A stretch of 6,364 nt of DNA from Candidatus Methanomethylophilaceae archaeon. Lineage in GTDB: Archaea; Thermoplasmatota; Thermoplasmata; Methanomassiliicoccales; Methanomethylophilaceae. Each line of letters begins with the position of its first letter. The stretch's first letter is position 1. The stretch spans positions 1-6,364 of the forward strand of contig JAFSYZ010000204.1 of assembly GCA_017455785.1 (NCBI GenBank), given 5' to 3'. This document shows, one piece after another, positions 5,970 through 6,364 of the stretch. The position numbers were made by a program, and so were the translations under genes. The notes under the pieces were generated by a model. That model was not told the origin of the DNA, made no database searches, and was given only the letters and a program-made list of their open reading frames with translations.

Positions 5970-6265
5970 CGACCTATGTAGTTCCGAACTCAGATCTTAA
6001 TCTGTATGATCTGAAGAGACTGTACCTGTATCTGACGATGCTGTCATCCGAGGTCAGATATCATCCTGACAAGTACTGTTTCGAATACGATCTCAATCCA
6101 GATGATTTCGAAGAAAGAATGCAGGACATCAATGTGAGCATGTTCGTGAGAGGATTCACTACGGATCCCATCGATGTGATAGTGAACTGCCCCGAAGAGG
6201 ATATTTTTGAGGGTAGATGGATAAAAAGTGATGACGGACAGGAATTCAGAATAGTGGATAACTGA
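5963..6265 (+). CDS. Small acidic hypothetical protein
   Basis: A 100-residue, apparently intact ORF. It starts at ATG 5963, overlapping the preceding stop (ATGGTAA); there is no Shine-Dalgarno, so translation would rely on coupling or on a separate promoter. The N-terminal half is rich in tyrosine and leucine (LYDLKRLYLYLTMLSSEVRY), probably a helix. The centre (DLNPDDFEERMQDINVSMFV) is charged. The C-terminal part (DPIDVIVNCPEEDIFEGRW, then DDGQEFRIVDN) looks like beta strands and turns with net negative charge. There is no signal peptide, membrane helix, metal-binding or catalytic motif that I can see, and I recognise no family. It could alternatively be the C-terminal end of the broken upstream gene if the overlap is another frameshift. 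It is followed by a GC hairpin, so it is likely the last gene of its unit. Confidence 0.65.
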   Translation: MVTTYVVPNSDLNLYDLKRLYLYLTMLSSEVRYHPDKYCFEYDLNPDDFEERMQDINVSMFVRGFTTDPIDVIVNCPEEDIFEGRWIKSDDGQEFRIVDN

Positions 6266-6290
6266 TGGAAGACACATATCTTCGATGTTT

Positions 6291-6313
6291 GGTAGGGCCG
6301 TTTCGGCCCTACC
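6291..6313 (+). terminator. Strong GC hairpin at the end of the small-gene cluster
   Basis: GGTAGGGCCG (6291-6300) pairs perfectly with CGGCCCTACC (6304-6313) across a TTT loop, 26 bases after the last stop. There is no T-run on either side, so it is a likely but unproven 3' end or RNA-stabilising structure. Confidence 0.5.
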
Positions 6314-6364
6314 TGTCTATGATGCTATGCTGTATCGGAGGATTGAGGCCACAAAATCGTTCCT

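Overview
The window looks archaeal, most likely a gut-type Methanomassiliicoccales/Thermoplasmatota methanogen or a close relative. This is inference from three things: TATA-box promoters about 26 bases from a start with little or no leader, a modular adhesin-like surface protein built of InlB-type and Ig-like repeats with a C-terminal membrane anchor, and AGG-rich arginine codon use. No ribosomal or methanogenesis marker is present to confirm it.

Layout. (1) 1-1074: 3' part of a surface adhesin-like gene that runs in from the left, closed by a strong UUCG hairpin plus T-run terminator (1087-1126). (2) 1127-1425: no gene seen. (3) 1426-4856: a divergent regulator/exporter pair, a TetR-family repressor on the minus strand and an MMPL/RND membrane transporter of about 820 residues on the plus strand. 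The intergenic DNA between them carries three near-identical 16-bp dyads of the form TTTGAnCATnnTCAAA. Two of these sit directly upstream of a TATA box, one for each gene. The likely logic is a ligand-responsive repressor that controls both itself and the pump by blocking TBP/TFB. (4) 4865-4963: a small GC hairpin, then a 63-nt imperfect inverted repeat that folds as an uninterrupted 21-bp RNA stem on the + strand. (5) 4964-6313: a cluster of small unknown genes, apparently eroded. It holds a startless AT-hook-like remnant, a 113-residue ORF with a perfect Shine-Dalgarno but ATA where ATG is expected, a gene split over three reading frames by shifts that are all +1, a second long inverted repeat, an apparently intact acidic 100-residue gene, and a closing GC hairpin. 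Nothing is called in 6314-6364.

How they work together: the TetR/MMPL pair is a self-contained inducible export unit. The right-hand cluster has the stop/start overlaps of a translationally coupled operon (TAATG at 5467-5471, a damaged TAATA at 5126-5130, ATGGTAA at 5963-5969), but several joints are broken. It is either decaying, carries consensus errors, or uses unusual initiation and recoding. No function can be assigned to it from sequence alone.
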